Shown here piece by piece: positions 8,625-17,300 of a DNA stretch of 43,720 bases. Position numbers and translations under genes: made by a program. The stretch lies in assembly GCA_003224055.1 (NCBI GenBank), contig QHYE01000080.1:1-43720 (forward strand). The letters run 5' to 3'. The notes beneath the pieces were generated by a model. That model had not been told where the DNA came from. It made no database searches and saw only the letters and a program-made list of their open reading frames with translations. Source of the DNA: Acidobacteriota bacterium (lineage in GTDB: Bacteria; Acidobacteriota; Terriglobia; Acidiferrales; UBA7541). Each line of letters begins with the position of its first letter. Positions within the stretch are counted from its first letter, which is position 1.

Positions 8625-9526
8625 GAACTGACCTCGTTGCGCTGATAGGCTGTGCCGTTGTTCTCATGGAGCATGCGGAATTTTTGCGAGAGCCCGAAGA
8701 GACTTTCCGCATGGCCGACGAAGAGATAGCCCGCCGGATTCAAGCAGTGCCAGAATTTTTCAATCAAACGCTTTTGCTCGGCTTCGTCGAAATAGATCAT
8801 GACGTTGCGGCAAAGGATGATGTCGTTGCGGCGCGGCAAGAATTCCGTTTTCAGGTTGTGAAAGTCGAACTGGACGAGTTCCTTGAGCTGCGGCTTGATG
8901 GCGTACTTGGCGCCGGACTTTTCGAAATAACGCAGCCGGCAGGTGTAGTCGACAGGCTCCATCTGCTGATCGGTATAAAGGCCTTCCTGTCCAACGCGAA
9001 GACTGGCGTAGCTGATGTCCGAAGCCACGATTTCGACTTTCCAGGGCGGCGGGATCAAAGGTTTCGGCGAAGGCATTTCAAACGGAAGCGGATTGCGCAA
9101 GTAGTAGTAGGCCAGCGCATCACAAATCAAAATAGCGACGGTGTAAGGCTCCTGTCCGGAGGAGCATCCGGCGCTCCAGACACGAAGGGTGTAATCGCGG
9201 CGCTCTTGTTTGCGACGGAGAATTTCTTCGAGAACGGACTTTTGCAACAGATCGAGCTGGGGGCGATTTCGAAAGAAACTGGTTTCGTTGACGGTCAGGT
9301 TTTCGAGGAGAAGAGCGAGCTCCGCGCGGCCTTCCCTGCTGGTCAGCAGACGATAGTAGGCGTAGAAGGAATCGAGCTGACAGGCCTTGAGGCGGCGCTG
9401 CAACCGATCCTTCAGGAAATGCGAGCGGCGCTCATCGAAAAACATGCCGCATTCCTGATAGACGAGAGTCTGCAAGAGTTTCAGCTCGGCTTCGGTGAGT
9501 TGGATCTGGGCGGTGATCGTTCCCAT
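8621..9526 (-). CDS. cheR: Chemoreceptor methyltransferase CheR
   Basis: The protein has 301 aa with an all-alpha N-terminal domain (ENLTVNETSFFRN motif) and a SAM-dependent methyltransferase domain. The SAM-binding motif is RVWSAGCSSGQEPYTVA, and later motifs are ILCRNVMIYFD and GYLFVGHAES. It methylates glutamates on the receptor of the operon. A segment of about 20 residues around LRNPLPFEMPSPKPLIPPPW is inserted between the SAM motif and the next strand; it is proline-rich and longer than in enteric CheR. No TPR tail is present. The ribosome-binding site is weak, and a hairpin lies in the 60 nt between cheW and this gene. Confidence 0.93.
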   Translation of the reverse strand: MGTITAQIQLTEAELKLLQTLVYQECGMFFDERRSHFLKDRLQRRLKACQLDSFYAYYRLLTSREGRAELALLLENLTVNETSFFRNRPQLDLLQKSVLEEILRRKQERRDYTLRVWSAGCSSGQEPYTVAILICDALAYYYLRNPLPFEMPSPKPLIPPPWKVEIVASDISYASLRVGQEGLYTDQQMEPVDYTCRLRYFEKSGAKYAIKPQLKELVQFDFHNLKTEFLPRRNDIILCRNVMIYFDEAEQKRLIEKFWHCLNPAGYLFVGHAESLFGLSQKFRMLHENNGTAYQRNEVSS

Positions 9527-9557
9527 AGAGATTGAATGCGGGGGACCGGCAGTTCAT

Positions 9558-9586
9558 CCCGCTTTCGGAACAGACCGAAAGCAGGG
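9558..9586 (-). promoter_or_regulatory. Intercistronic hairpin between cheW and cheR
   Basis: An 8-bp perfect stem (GCTTTCGG/CCGAAAGC, 9561-9568 with 9575-9582), extendable by CCC/GGG across one bulged base, begins right after the cheW stop codon. There is no U-run, so it is not a classic terminator. It could be an mRNA-processing or stability element that separates expression of MCP/CheW from CheR/CheA. Confidence 0.45.
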
Positions 9587-10063
9587 CTACTTTGCGGTGA
9601 CGACGGGTTCCGCGGCCTCCTCGAGTCGTTTGTACTCCGGATGCTGCAGCAATTTGGCGATGTCCAGCAGGATGATGAGACGGCCTTTTAGTTTTCCGAC
9701 TCCGGTGACGTAGCTGGATTCGCCTTCCGCGAAGACCGAGCCGGGGGAATCGACTTCCGACGGCGGGATCTTCAGGACTTCGGAAGCGGCGTTGACGATG
9801 AGGCCGATCAATTTGTTTTCCAGCTCAACGACGAGGATGCGATTCTTCTTGTCCGAAATGATTTCGGTCTGACCGAATCGCTTGCGTAGATCCATCACCG
9901 GAATGATTTTTCCGCGGAGGTTGATCACGCCTTCGATGAGATCCGGGGCACTAGGAACGGAAGTGATTTCGGGGACGCGGACAATTTCGCGCACGGAGCC
10001 GATTCGAACGCCGTACGTTTCATTGCCGATCCTGAAACCTACAATGTGCAGATCCTTTTCCAT
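9587..10063 (-). CDS. cheW: CheW adaptor protein
   Basis: The protein has 158 aa and is a single CheW domain with the typical core (GVINLRGKIIPVMDLRKRFG) at about residues 63-82 and a second half ending in GRLIILLDIAKLL. It couples the receptor to CheA in the signalling array. It lies 18 nt downstream of the MCP and shares its direction, consistent with co-expression in near-equal amounts. A hairpin just after its stop codon may set it apart from cheR. Confidence 0.93.
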   Translation of the reverse strand: MEKDLHIVGFRIGNETYGVRIGSVREIVRVPEITSVPSAPDLIEGVINLRGKIIPVMDLRKRFGQTEIISDKKNRILVVELENKLIGLIVNAASEVLKIPPSEVDSPGSVFAEGESSYVTGVGKLKGRLIILLDIAKLLQHPEYKRLEEAAEPVVTAK

Positions 10064-10081
10064 CGAGAGGGCCCCTGCCTC

Positions 10082-12094
10082 CTATGAGCGCGTCACTTCG
10101 GCGTATTCGAGTTCCTGATCACGGCGCGATTCCGATCCGCGACGCTGCCGGGGCGCATCCCCGCGGTGAAAGTGCGCCGGAGCAGTACGGTCCAGAACAA
10201 AACGGTCCATGCTGTCCAGCAGATTGCGGGAAAGCTTCAGCATCTGCTCCGCAGCAGCGGAAAGTTCGGTGGAACTGGAAGCGGACTGCTGGACCAGCTC
10301 GCGCATTTTGTCCATGGCGCGAACGACGGCCTGGGCGCCGGAGGCCTGCTCTTCGACGGCGGAGTTAATCTCCTGGGTGATTTCCGTGAGGCGGCTGGTG
10401 GCTTTGGCAATTTGCGCGGAGCCAACGGACTGTTCGTTGGTGGCCGCACCGATTTCCTGAGAAAACTTGTAAACTTCGGTGACGACGTTGGAAATTTTGT
10501 GCAGCGCGGAGCCAAGATCGTTGCCAAGGCTCAAGCCCTCTTCAACGATGCGGGTGCTGCGCTCCATGTTTTCGACGGCCTGGCGTGCTTCGCGCTGAAT
10601 GCTCTGGATGAGGTCGGCGATTTCCTTGGTGGACTGCGTGGACTTTTCAGCGAGCTTGCGGACTTCGTCGGCAACCACTGCGAACCCGAGACCGTGCTCG
10701 CCGGCGCGGGCAGCCTCGATGGCGGCGTTGAGGGCGAGCAGGTTGGTCTGTTCGGCCAAGTCATCGATGACTTCGATGATTTTCCCAATGTCATCGGCGC
10801 GATGGCCGAGGATGTTGATGATTTCCGCGGAAGACTGAATGGCCTGGTTGGTGCGATTGAGGCCGTCGGTCGTCTTTTCCATGGTCTGAATGCCGGTGAC
10901 CACTTCCTCGCGGGAACGGTTGGCGATGTCCAGAAGAACTTTGGCGGTATCGGCGACTCGTTGAATGGAAGTGACCATCTGGTCGATGGACGCAGATGTC
11001 TCCGCGACGCTGGAAGCCTGGACCTGAGTATTCTTGACGACGTTCTGCACGTTAATGCTCATCTCGTGCATGGTGCTGGTTACTTCTTCGATGGCGGAGG
11101 AAGCCTGAACGCTGACCTTGGCGGATTCATCGGCAGCGCCAGCAACCTGATTGGAGCCGGCAGAGACCTGCCCGGCGGAATCGCGCGTGGTGCGGACCAG
11201 CTCCTGCAAGCCATGGGACATGCGGAGAAAGGCGTTGCCGAGAGTGTCGCGCTTGGAGCGCGGCACGACCTCCACGGTGAGGTCCCCTTCGGCAACCGCC
11301 ATGGAAACGCCAGCCATCTCCTTGAGGTAGGCCACCATATTGTTGAAGGTCGTGGCGAGGGCTCCGATTTCATCGTTGCGGTGAATGTCAATGTTCTGAT
11401 CGAGATCGCCGGAATCACCGATTTCCCGGGCGACGGTGATGAGGTGCGTCAGGGGTTCCGTGATAGACCTAGCCGTATAGACGGCGATGAAACCTCCCGC
11501 CAAAAGGGCGACGAGAGTTCCGAAGGTAGTCACCCAAGTGCTGAAAGTGCTCATTCGACTGGCAGAAACGGACGTTTCTTCGAGGAACTTGTTAATTCCG
11601 GTGTTGCTTTGATCCAGGACCGAGGAAGATTTCGTGAGCCAGGAAGCGGGATCTTTCTGCAAGTAGAAGATTTGCAGGTCGGAAACCGTTGCGTCTCCGG
11701 AATCGACTTGATGGCGCTTGGCCATGAGCGGCTTCGCAAAATTGTCCGCCCAGCTCGCTTCGGTGCTTTCCACCTGGATAAGCGCGGTGCGGACGGCTTC
11801 ACTGTTAGCTTGGGATTCTCCGCGTTTGACGAGGTCAACGATATCGGTGAGGCCTTTAGTGACCTTTTCCTCGTCGCGGGGATCGCCGCTGAGAAGGAAA
11901 TTATTCATGTTGAGGCGATTCAGCATGATCTGGTAGCGCACCGATTCGACGGTGCGAACGCTTTCGAGAGCCGCGGTGGCATCGGCGCGCGCCGAGCGCT
12001 CCTTAAAGCCGGCGATGATGTTCACGATGAACAACACCGACAAGAAAACCAGGATCAGGCCAAAGCCCAGGTAAAGTTTTTTTCCGATGGTCAT
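10082..12094 (-). CDS. Transmembrane methyl-accepting chemotaxis protein
   Basis: The protein has 670 aa from the ATG at 12094, which has GGAGG 9 nt upstream; a longer frame to 12142 lacks such a site. Domain order: TM1 (about residues 6-29), a periplasmic region of roughly 160 residues that looks like a four-helix bundle, TM2 (about 190-215), HAMP, and a long cytoplasmic coiled coil. The coiled coil carries the conserved hairpin tip ([20 protein letters not shown]). The C-terminus is basic and lacks a CheR-tethering NWETF-like pentapeptide. It is the only receptor of this operon, so it presumably defines the stimulus, which cannot be deduced. It follows the TonB-domain gene by 82 nt. Confidence 0.95.
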   Translation of the reverse strand: MTIGKKLYLGFGLILVFLSVLFIVNIIAGFKERSARADATAALESVRTVESVRYQIMLNRLNMNNFLLSGDPRDEEKVTKGLTDIVDLVKRGESQANSEAVRTALIQVESTEASWADNFAKPLMAKRHQVDSGDATVSDLQIFYLQKDPASWLTKSSSVLDQSNTGINKFLEETSVSASRMSTFSTWVTTFGTLVALLAGGFIAVYTARSITEPLTHLITVAREIGDSGDLDQNIDIHRNDEIGALATTFNNMVAYLKEMAGVSMAVAEGDLTVEVVPRSKRDTLGNAFLRMSHGLQELVRTTRDSAGQVSAGSNQVAGAADESAKVSVQASSAIEEVTSTMHEMSINVQNVVKNTQVQASSVAETSASIDQMVTSIQRVADTAKVLLDIANRSREEVVTGIQTMEKTTDGLNRTNQAIQSSAEIINILGHRADDIGKIIEVIDDLAEQTNLLALNAAIEAARAGEHGLGFAVVADEVRKLAEKSTQSTKEIADLIQSIQREARQAVENMERSTRIVEEGLSLGNDLGSALHKISNVVTEVYKFSQEIGAATNEQSVGSAQIAKATSRLTEITQEINSAVEEQASGAQAVVRAMDKMRELVQQSASSSTELSAAAEQMLKLSRNLLDSMDRFVLDRTAPAHFHRGDAPRQRRGSESRRDQELEYAEVTRS

Positions 12095-12176
12095 TGCAAA
12101 ATGCCTCCACTCCCCGCGGCACTGCGGCCCGAAGCCGGCCACTCATGCCAAATTCAATGCTCTCCGTCTGGTTCCC

Positions 12177-12518
12177 CTAGTTGTGAAACTCACATTCAAC
12201 AATCTGAGTGGTCTCTTCCGACGCGGGCACAAATTTCCATTCCTTCAGCGCGTCCTGGCACGTTTGCACCAGCAAGGGGTGGCCACCAACCACACGGGTA
12301 GTTTTCACGCGTCCATCCGGAGCGATTACAACTTCGACTTTTACTTTGCCGCTGACGTTCATGCGACGGGCGAGCTCAGGATAGGAAGGCATGGTCTTGG
12401 ATTTTACTTTCCGTTTGGTCTCGTCGGTTGAGCCCGTCTGCGAAAACGCAGAGGCCGCCGCGAGAAGGACCGCTACTGTGGCAGTCACAGCAAACTTCGC
12501 CCACCCACTGATAGTCAT
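12177..12518 (-). CDS. Secreted stand-alone TonB C-terminal-domain protein
   Basis: The protein has 113 aa. The ATG at 12518 has an AGGAGGAG site; a GTG two codons upstream would be too close to it. Residues 1-27 form a Sec signal peptide (AVLLAAASAFSQ). The rest is one TonB C-terminal domain (SYPELARRMNVSGKVKVEVVIAPDGRVKTT, given here as its first part only: YPELARRMNVSGKVKV). It lacks the N-terminal TM anchor and proline-rich region of a true TonB, so it should be a free periplasmic protein. It is the first gene after a sigma-54 type promoter and leads the chemosensory operon. A role as periplasmic partner of the receptor or of an outer-membrane protein is inference. Confidence 0.85.
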   Translation of the reverse strand: MTISGWAKFAVTATVAVLLAAASAFSQTGSTDETKRKVKSKTMPSYPELARRMNVSGKVKVEVVIAPDGRVKTTRVVGGHPLLVQTCQDALKEWKFVPASEETTQIVECEFHN

Positions 12519-12563
12519 GGACACTACTCCTCCTAGGATTGGGAGATGCCCCGCAGGAGAGAG

Positions 12564-12579
12564 GGCACGTCGAGTGCCA
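12564..12579 (-). promoter_or_regulatory. Sigma-54 promoter (-24/-12) of the tonB-MCP-che operon
   Basis: Read on the minus strand, TGGCAC (12574-12579), five bases, then GTGCC (12564-12568) gives the GG and GC doublets at the exact 10-nt spacing required by sigma-54. Transcription would start near 12553, about 35 nt before the TonB-domain ATG, leaving room for the AGGAGGAG site. Confidence 0.65.
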
Positions 12580-12729
12580 TGGAATTGAACCTCGACATCA
12601 GCGGTGTGCAGCGCCTCGGAGGAGTCGCAACTAACAGACTCTGAGAGGTTTAGCCAATTTTTGCGGAGCGCAGGAATACATTTTCTCGAAGCGTAATCGT
12701 CTCAGTCAGGGTGGCCTAAAAGGCCAAGG

Positions 12730-12856
12730 GTCTCAGCCTGAGACGGCAAGAGGAGTCGGCGTTGTGGACAGATTGGCTACACACCGCAAGCGCATGGTTG
12801 ACTCAGATTGAGACTAATAGGTAGGGTGTAGAGTCAGGCGTCTCACAAACTGAGAC
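12730..12856. promoter_or_regulatory. Enhancer-like inverted repeats, GTYTCA-N3-TGAGAC type
   Basis: Three palindromes occur: 12730-12744 (GTCTCAGCCTGAGAC, perfect), 12800-12814 (GACTCAGATTGAGAC, one mismatch) and 12840-12856 (GTCTCA and TGAGAC separated by five bases). They lie 150-277 nt upstream of the -24 box and have the size and symmetry expected of a dimeric Fis-type HTH site. The last ends 22 nt before the histidine kinase start, so it may also control that operon. Confidence 0.65.
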
Positions 12857-12877
12857 AATCGGCCACCTCATCCAGCG

Positions 12878-15232
12878 ATGCGTGCACCAAAAACGATTGC
12901 GTCTAGAAGCTCCCTTCGGCGTAGTGCAAAGCCGCCGGCGCCACCGCCCATTTCGAAACACGCGGAAGAATTGATGGAACTCGCGGTCGAGGCGGCGCAG
13001 TCGCGCCACCTGCCAGGCTTTCTAGAACAGTTTGCACTGCGAGCCACGCGGATGCTGGATGCCATCTGGGGAGGAGTGGCCGTTTATCGCGGGCGCGAAA
13101 CGGAACTGCACTCCGCGAAAAGAACAAACGGGGCGACCTGGAGCGCCTGCGAAGAGTGGTTGATTGCGAGTGCGCGGGAAAGCCGGAATGAAGTGGACGC
13201 ACGGGCTGTTCCGAAGGAAATCGCAGCAACGTTTGAAGGAGCGGCAGCAGTGGCGGTGTTCGTGCGCATCGCGGGAAGCGACAACGAACGGCTGGGAACA
13301 CTTTGCCTGATTCGAAAGCGAAAGGGGCTGGATGGGGACGAAAAGAGGCTGCTGCATGCGCTGGCGAGCCATGCAGCGCTGTCGCTGGAGAACTTCAGAC
13401 GGTTTTCGCAACTGGAGCGTTCGAAACGGCAGTGGGTGGAAGACATCGACGCGATCAGCGACTACATCGTGGTGCACGATCGTGCGTGGAAGATCGTTCG
13501 AACGAACCGCTCGCTGGCGTCGCATCTGGGCGTGCCGCCGGTAGCGCTGGTGGGCGAAGCGATGAGCAGCCTGCGGCAGATCGCGGAAACAGGAAGCGAA
13601 CTGCCCTGCCCCTTCTGCCGCGATACGAAGCGAGTGCGCGAAGAATACGTAGCGGCCTCGGCCGAGCGGATATTCCTGGTGTCGACCTCGCGGACGCCAG
13701 GAGTTTCCGACGACGATACGCGGACCATTCACGTGTTGAAAGATATTACGGACCGGCGCGAGGCGGAGCGGAAATATCGCGAGCTGTTTGACAGCATCCA
13801 GGAAGGATTATTTTTCGCGACGCCGGACGGACGATTTCTTGACGTGAATGACGCGATGGTGCGGATGCTGGGTTACGCTTCGCGGGAAGAGTTATTGCGC
13901 GCGGATGTGAGCCCGCACCTTTATCCAGCGCCGGATGTGCGCGAGCGATTCCTGCAGGCGCTGGAAGAACGCGGCGTGCTGCGGAACTACGAAGAGACGC
14001 TGCGGAGGAAAGACGGGACGCTGCTGCACACGCTGCAAAACATCACAGCGGTGCGCGATCCGCGGGGGCGGATTGCGCAGATTCGCGGGTTGATGCTGGA
14101 CGTGACGGAGCAGAAGACGTTTCAATCGCAGTTGCAGCGGGAACGAGACTTCAACCAAAAGATATTGAATACGACGCAGAGCATGATTCTGGTGCTGGAT
14201 ACGGCGGGGCTGATCAGCTATGCAAACCGACGCTGCTACGAAGCGGGATACCAGGAAAATGAATTGATCGGGCACCGGCTAGTGGATTGGGTGGAGGTTT
14301 CGCATCGCGAAGATTTCGATGCGGCGCTGGGCACAACGGCGCACGGGCAGCAAGTGGAAAACTTGGAGCTGCGAGTGCGGCGAAGCGACGGCTCGATGGG
14401 GCATTTTTCGATCAGCCTGAGCCCGATGAGAGATGAGCAGAAAGCGGTGAACAGCGTCGTGGTGGTGATGACGGACATTACGGACGCAGCACTGTTGCAG
14501 GCGAAATTGGCGCACAGCGAGAAAATGGCGACGATTGGACGATTGGTGTCCGGCGTGGCACACGAAGTAAACAATCCGCTGGCCGCGATATTGGGATTCA
14601 CGGATTTGCTGCTGGAAAATCCGGAAGTGCCGCTATCGGCGCGGGATGATTTGCAGATTATTCTGCAGGAAACGCAGCGGACGAAAGACATCGTTCAGGA
14701 TTTGCTGAGCTTTGCGCGGCAGCGGCCGGTGCAGCGGGAACCGGTCCAAGTGAACAGCGTGCTGAGGCAGACGATTAAGCTGCGGAGCTATGATTTTGCG
14801 AGCCACGGCGTGGAAGTGCTGGAAGATTTTGAAGAAGCGCTGGCGCCGGCGCTGGGCGATTCGCAGCAACTGCAGCAGGTTTTCTTGAACATACTTAATA
14901 ATGCGTATGATGCGGTGCAGGAGGCGGGGCAGCGTGGACGGATCAAGATTCATACGCGGCGGCGCACGGATATGATCGAAGTGGCGATCAGCGACAATGG
15001 GACAGGCATCGCCGATCCGCAGAGAATTTTTGATCCGTTTTATACAACGAAGCAGGTGGGGAAAGGGACGGGCCTGGGCTTGAGCATTTGTTACGGGATT
15101 GTGCGCGCCCACGGCGGCGAGATTCAATGCTGGAGCAATGAAGGAGATGCGGGAAGCACGTTTGTGGTGCGGATTCCGGTGGCGACGGAAGGCGCGCTTG
15201 CTGCAGCGGCAACGAAAGAGGCGGGCCGATGA
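12878..15232 (+). CDS. NtrB-like soluble histidine kinase with GAF and three PAS domains
   Basis: The protein has 784 aa. Domain order: a proline-rich start, a GAF domain (about 40-190), three PAS domains (about 200-300, 305-425 and 435-545), a HisKA domain with phosphoacceptor H562 in SGVAHEVNNPLAA, and an HATPase domain with ILNNAYDAV, DNGTGIADP, FDPFYTTK and GTGLGLSICYGI. No membrane segment is visible, so it should sense a cytoplasmic signal. The first PAS region has a CPFC pair that could bind metal or respond to redox. It overlaps the following receiver by 4 nt and is in one operon with an NtrC-type activator, its likely phosphorylation partner. Confidence 0.93.
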   Translation: MRAPKTIASRSSLRRSAKPPAPPPISKHAEELMELAVEAAQSRHLPGFLEQFALRATRMLDAIWGGVAVYRGRETELHSAKRTNGATWSACEEWLIASARESRNEVDARAVPKEIAATFEGAAAVAVFVRIAGSDNERLGTLCLIRKRKGLDGDEKRLLHALASHAALSLENFRRFSQLERSKRQWVEDIDAISDYIVVHDRAWKIVRTNRSLASHLGVPPVALVGEAMSSLRQIAETGSELPCPFCRDTKRVREEYVAASAERIFLVSTSRTPGVSDDDTRTIHVLKDITDRREAERKYRELFDSIQEGLFFATPDGRFLDVNDAMVRMLGYASREELLRADVSPHLYPAPDVRERFLQALEERGVLRNYEETLRRKDGTLLHTLQNITAVRDPRGRIAQIRGLMLDVTEQKTFQSQLQRERDFNQKILNTTQSMILVLDTAGLISYANRRCYEAGYQENELIGHRLVDWVEVSHREDFDAALGTTAHGQQVENLELRVRRSDGSMGHFSISLSPMRDEQKAVNSVVVVMTDITDAALLQAKLAHSEKMATIGRLVSGVAHEVNNPLAAILGFTDLLLENPEVPLSARDDLQIILQETQRTKDIVQDLLSFARQRPVQREPVQVNSVLRQTIKLRSYDFASHGVEVLEDFEEALAPALGDSQQLQQVFLNILNNAYDAVQEAGQRGRIKIHTRRRTDMIEVAISDNGTGIADPQRIFDPFYTTKQVGKGTGLGLSICYGIVRAHGGEIQCWSNEGDAGSTFVVRIPVATEGALAAAATKEAGR

Positions 15233-15630
15233 GCCTTCCTACCGCGAAGGCGACCGGCCAGCAGCCGATCCTGCTGATTGAGGACGAGCCGTCGGTGATC
15301 GCGTTTCTGCGAGCGGCGCTCGAACGCAAGGGATATGCTGTGGTGGACGCGGCGTCGGGGGCGGAGGGGTTGCAGCGGCTTTCGAATGGGCAGTTTGCGG
15401 GAGTGATTTCGGACATTCGAATGCCAGGAACGGTGAACGGGGCGGAAGTGCACGCCTGGATCCAGAAAAACCGGCCGGAACTTAAGACGCGAATCATATT
15501 GATCAGCGGCGACACGGCGAACAGTGATACGCAAGCATTTCTGGCAAAAAGCGGGACGCCGTGCATCGAGAAACCATTTCGGGTGCAGCATTTGATTTCG
15601 GTGGTGGAGAAAACTTTCGGAAAACCATGA
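15229..15630 (+). CDS. Single-domain response regulator
   Basis: The protein has 133 aa and is a receiver with acidic residues E18-D19-E20 (LLIEDEP), phosphoacceptor D62 (VISDIRMPG) and the lysine in CIEKPFR. It overlaps the kinase upstream (ATGA at 15229-15232) and the sigma-54 activator downstream (ATGA at 15627-15630). Having both a free receiver and a receiver-activator with one kinase suggests a competing phosphate sink or a feedback branch. Confidence 0.9.
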   Translation: MSLPTAKATGQQPILLIEDEPSVIAFLRAALERKGYAVVDAASGAEGLQRLSNGQFAGVISDIRMPGTVNGAEVHAWIQKNRPELKTRIILISGDTANSDTQAFLAKSGTPCIEKPFRVQHLISVVEKTFGKP

Positions 15631-17036
15631 GCGACGAAACAAAGACGCGATTATTGGTGGTGGATGACGAGCAGAGCATTCGCCGGCTGTGCATGACGAT
15701 CGGAAATACGCTGGGATACACGTGCAGCGAAGCGGAAACGGCCGAGGCGGCCCTGGCGCGGCTGGAGTCCGAAGCTCCGGATCTGATCCTGACGGACCTG
15801 AAGCTGCCGACCATGTCCGGGGTGGAATTGCTGAAACAATCGAAAGTCACGCTGCCGCACTCGGAAGTAGCCATCATGACGGGGCACGGGTCCATCGAGT
15901 CCGCCGTGGACGCGATGAAGCTAGGCGCGTACGACTACATCGAGAAACCGTTTCGCGTGGAGAAGATGCGGCTGCTGTTGCAGCGCATGGCGGAGAAGGT
16001 TCGCCTGGTGACGGAGAACGAATTCTTACGTGAGCGCGTGACCACGGAAGAAAGCCTTGACGGCATCATCGGAACGTCGGCGAATATTCAGGACGTGTTG
16101 CGAATGATTTCGCGGCTGAAGGACACGCGAACGCCGGTCCTGATTTCCGGGGAAAGCGGCACGGGAAAAGAGCTGGCGGCGCGCGCGATCCACTTCCGTG
16201 GATCGATGGCGCAGACGCCGTTTGTGGCGGTAGATTGCGGATCGCTGGTGCCAACGCTCATGGAAAGCGAGCTTTTCGGGTACGAGAAGGGCGCGTTTAC
16301 CGGAGCAACGAAAACGAAGGCCGGTCTGTTTCAGGCCGCGAACGGCGGGACGATTTTCCTCGATGAAATCGGCGAATTGCCGCTGGAGATGCAGGCCAAA
16401 CTACTCCGCGTATTGCAGGAAAAGGAAGTACGGCCGGTCGGGAGCAATACGAATGTAAGCGTGGATGTTCGCGTGATCGCCGCGACCAATCGCGACCTGG
16501 AAGCCGCGTATCGCGCGGGGACGTTTCGAAAGGATCTCTATTTTCGCTTGAACGTCGTGACCGTGCACCTCCCTGCCCTGCGCGACCGCCGGTCCGATAT
16601 ACCAGTCCTGGTTCATCATTTTCTAGAGCGCTATGCGCAGGGCTCGCACCTCCAAGTGACGGCAGCGGCCATGAAGAGCCTGCTGAATTACGATTGGCCG
16701 GGAAACATCCGCGAGCTGGAGAATTGCATCGCGCGCGCAGTCACCCTGGGGGACCGCAAGACGATCGACGTGATCGATCTTCCGCCGGCGATTCGAACTG
16801 AGCAGACGGATTCGACGACTGCGGAGTCGGCGAGCGCCGCTTCTCTCTCAACTACGGCGCTCGCGGAGATGGAGCGAATGACGATTCTGCGCGTGTTCCA
16901 ACAGGCAAATGGCGATAAGGCACTTGCGGGGAAAATGCTGGGGATCAGCCGGGCGACGCTGTATCGCAAACTCAAACGCTACAATATTCCTTCCCGGAGC
17001 GGTGGCGAGGCGGACCGCGTGACGCCCACGAACTAA
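15627..17036 (+). CDS. NtrC-family sigma-54-dependent response regulator
   Basis: The protein has 469 aa from the ATG at 15627, which overlaps the previous stop; a longer frame from 15561 would run into the receiver gene. Receiver: phosphoacceptor D57 (LTDLKLP) and lysine in IEKPFR. AAA+ domain: Walker A GESGTGKE at 175-182 and the sigma-54 contact loop GAFTGA at 222-227, both intact. A Fis-type HTH lies near 435-465 (KALAGKMLGISRATLYRKL). It should bind dimeric enhancers and open sigma-54 promoters when phosphorylated by the upstream kinase. Three promoter-enhancer pairs matching this lie within 5 kb on both sides, so these are its likely targets. Confidence 0.95.
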   Translation: MSDETKTRLLVVDDEQSIRRLCMTIGNTLGYTCSEAETAEAALARLESEAPDLILTDLKLPTMSGVELLKQSKVTLPHSEVAIMTGHGSIESAVDAMKLGAYDYIEKPFRVEKMRLLLQRMAEKVRLVTENEFLRERVTTEESLDGIIGTSANIQDVLRMISRLKDTRTPVLISGESGTGKELAARAIHFRGSMAQTPFVAVDCGSLVPTLMESELFGYEKGAFTGATKTKAGLFQAANGGTIFLDEIGELPLEMQAKLLRVLQEKEVRPVGSNTNVSVDVRVIAATNRDLEAAYRAGTFRKDLYFRLNVVTVHLPALRDRRSDIPVLVHHFLERYAQGSHLQVTAAAMKSLLNYDWPGNIRELENCIARAVTLGDRKTIDVIDLPPAIRTEQTDSTTAESASAASLSTTALAEMERMTILRVFQQANGDKALAGKMLGISRATLYRKLKRYNIPSRSGGEADRVTPTN

Positions 17037-17046
17037 AAAATGAGGC

Positions 17047-17115
17047 GTCTCACAAGCACTGCCAGAGTGGAGGCGCGCTCAACAACCGTGAGACACAGGC
17101 GTTTCACCGTGAGAC
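17047..17115. promoter_or_regulatory. Enhancer-like repeats upstream of the PilZ-like operon
   Basis: The full site GTTTCACCGTGAGAC (17101-17115) fits GTYTCA-N3-TGAGAC. Half-sites are TGAGAC at 17089-17094 and GTCTCA at 17047-17052. The last lies in AGGCGTCTCACAA, which is also found word for word at the kinase-proximal site near 12840. The full site ends 82 nt before the -24 box. Confidence 0.6.
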
Positions 17116-17197
17116 GCGCGAGCCACCCCAAGGCGCACGGAAAAACGTAAGCCCTTCCGTTTCCGTAGTTTCCACGACGTCCATGTTTTTGAATCTT

Positions 17198-17213
17198 TGG
17201 CGCACGGCGTGCT
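17198..17213 (+). promoter_or_regulatory. Sigma-54 promoter (-24/-12) of the PilZ-like operon
   Basis: TGGCGC (17198-17203), five bases, then GTGCT (17209-17213) has the exact GG-N10-GC spacing. Transcription would start near 17225, about 75 nt before the GTG of the PilZ-like gene. Confidence 0.6.
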
Positions 17214-17300
17214 TCTCTGTCACCGAAAGTTTGTGTCTCCAGCGGCGTGTAGTGTGTCTCGCCGCAAAGAATCGCGTGGAAGCAGGGCAAGAGAGGCGAC

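Larger units (their letters stand above)
12519..12877. other. Divergent regulatory region between the chemosensory operon and the kinase operon
   Basis: This 359-nt stretch has no gene. It holds a sigma-54 type promoter facing the TonB-domain gene and a cluster of GTCTCA/TGAGAC inverted repeats 150-280 nt upstream of it, next to the start of the histidine kinase gene. Diverged half-sites also occur at 12699-12705 and near 12641. Confidence 0.7.

Noticed and set aside
10166-12301. Plus-strand 711-codon frame
   Set aside because: Exact antisense of the MCP gene; its glycine/aspartate-rich content mirrors the coiled-coil codons of the MCP.
12774-12790. Plus-strand sigma-54 promoter for the kinase operon (TGGCTA...GCA)
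   Set aside because: The GG-GC spacing is 9 nt rather than 10, which sigma-54 does not tolerate.
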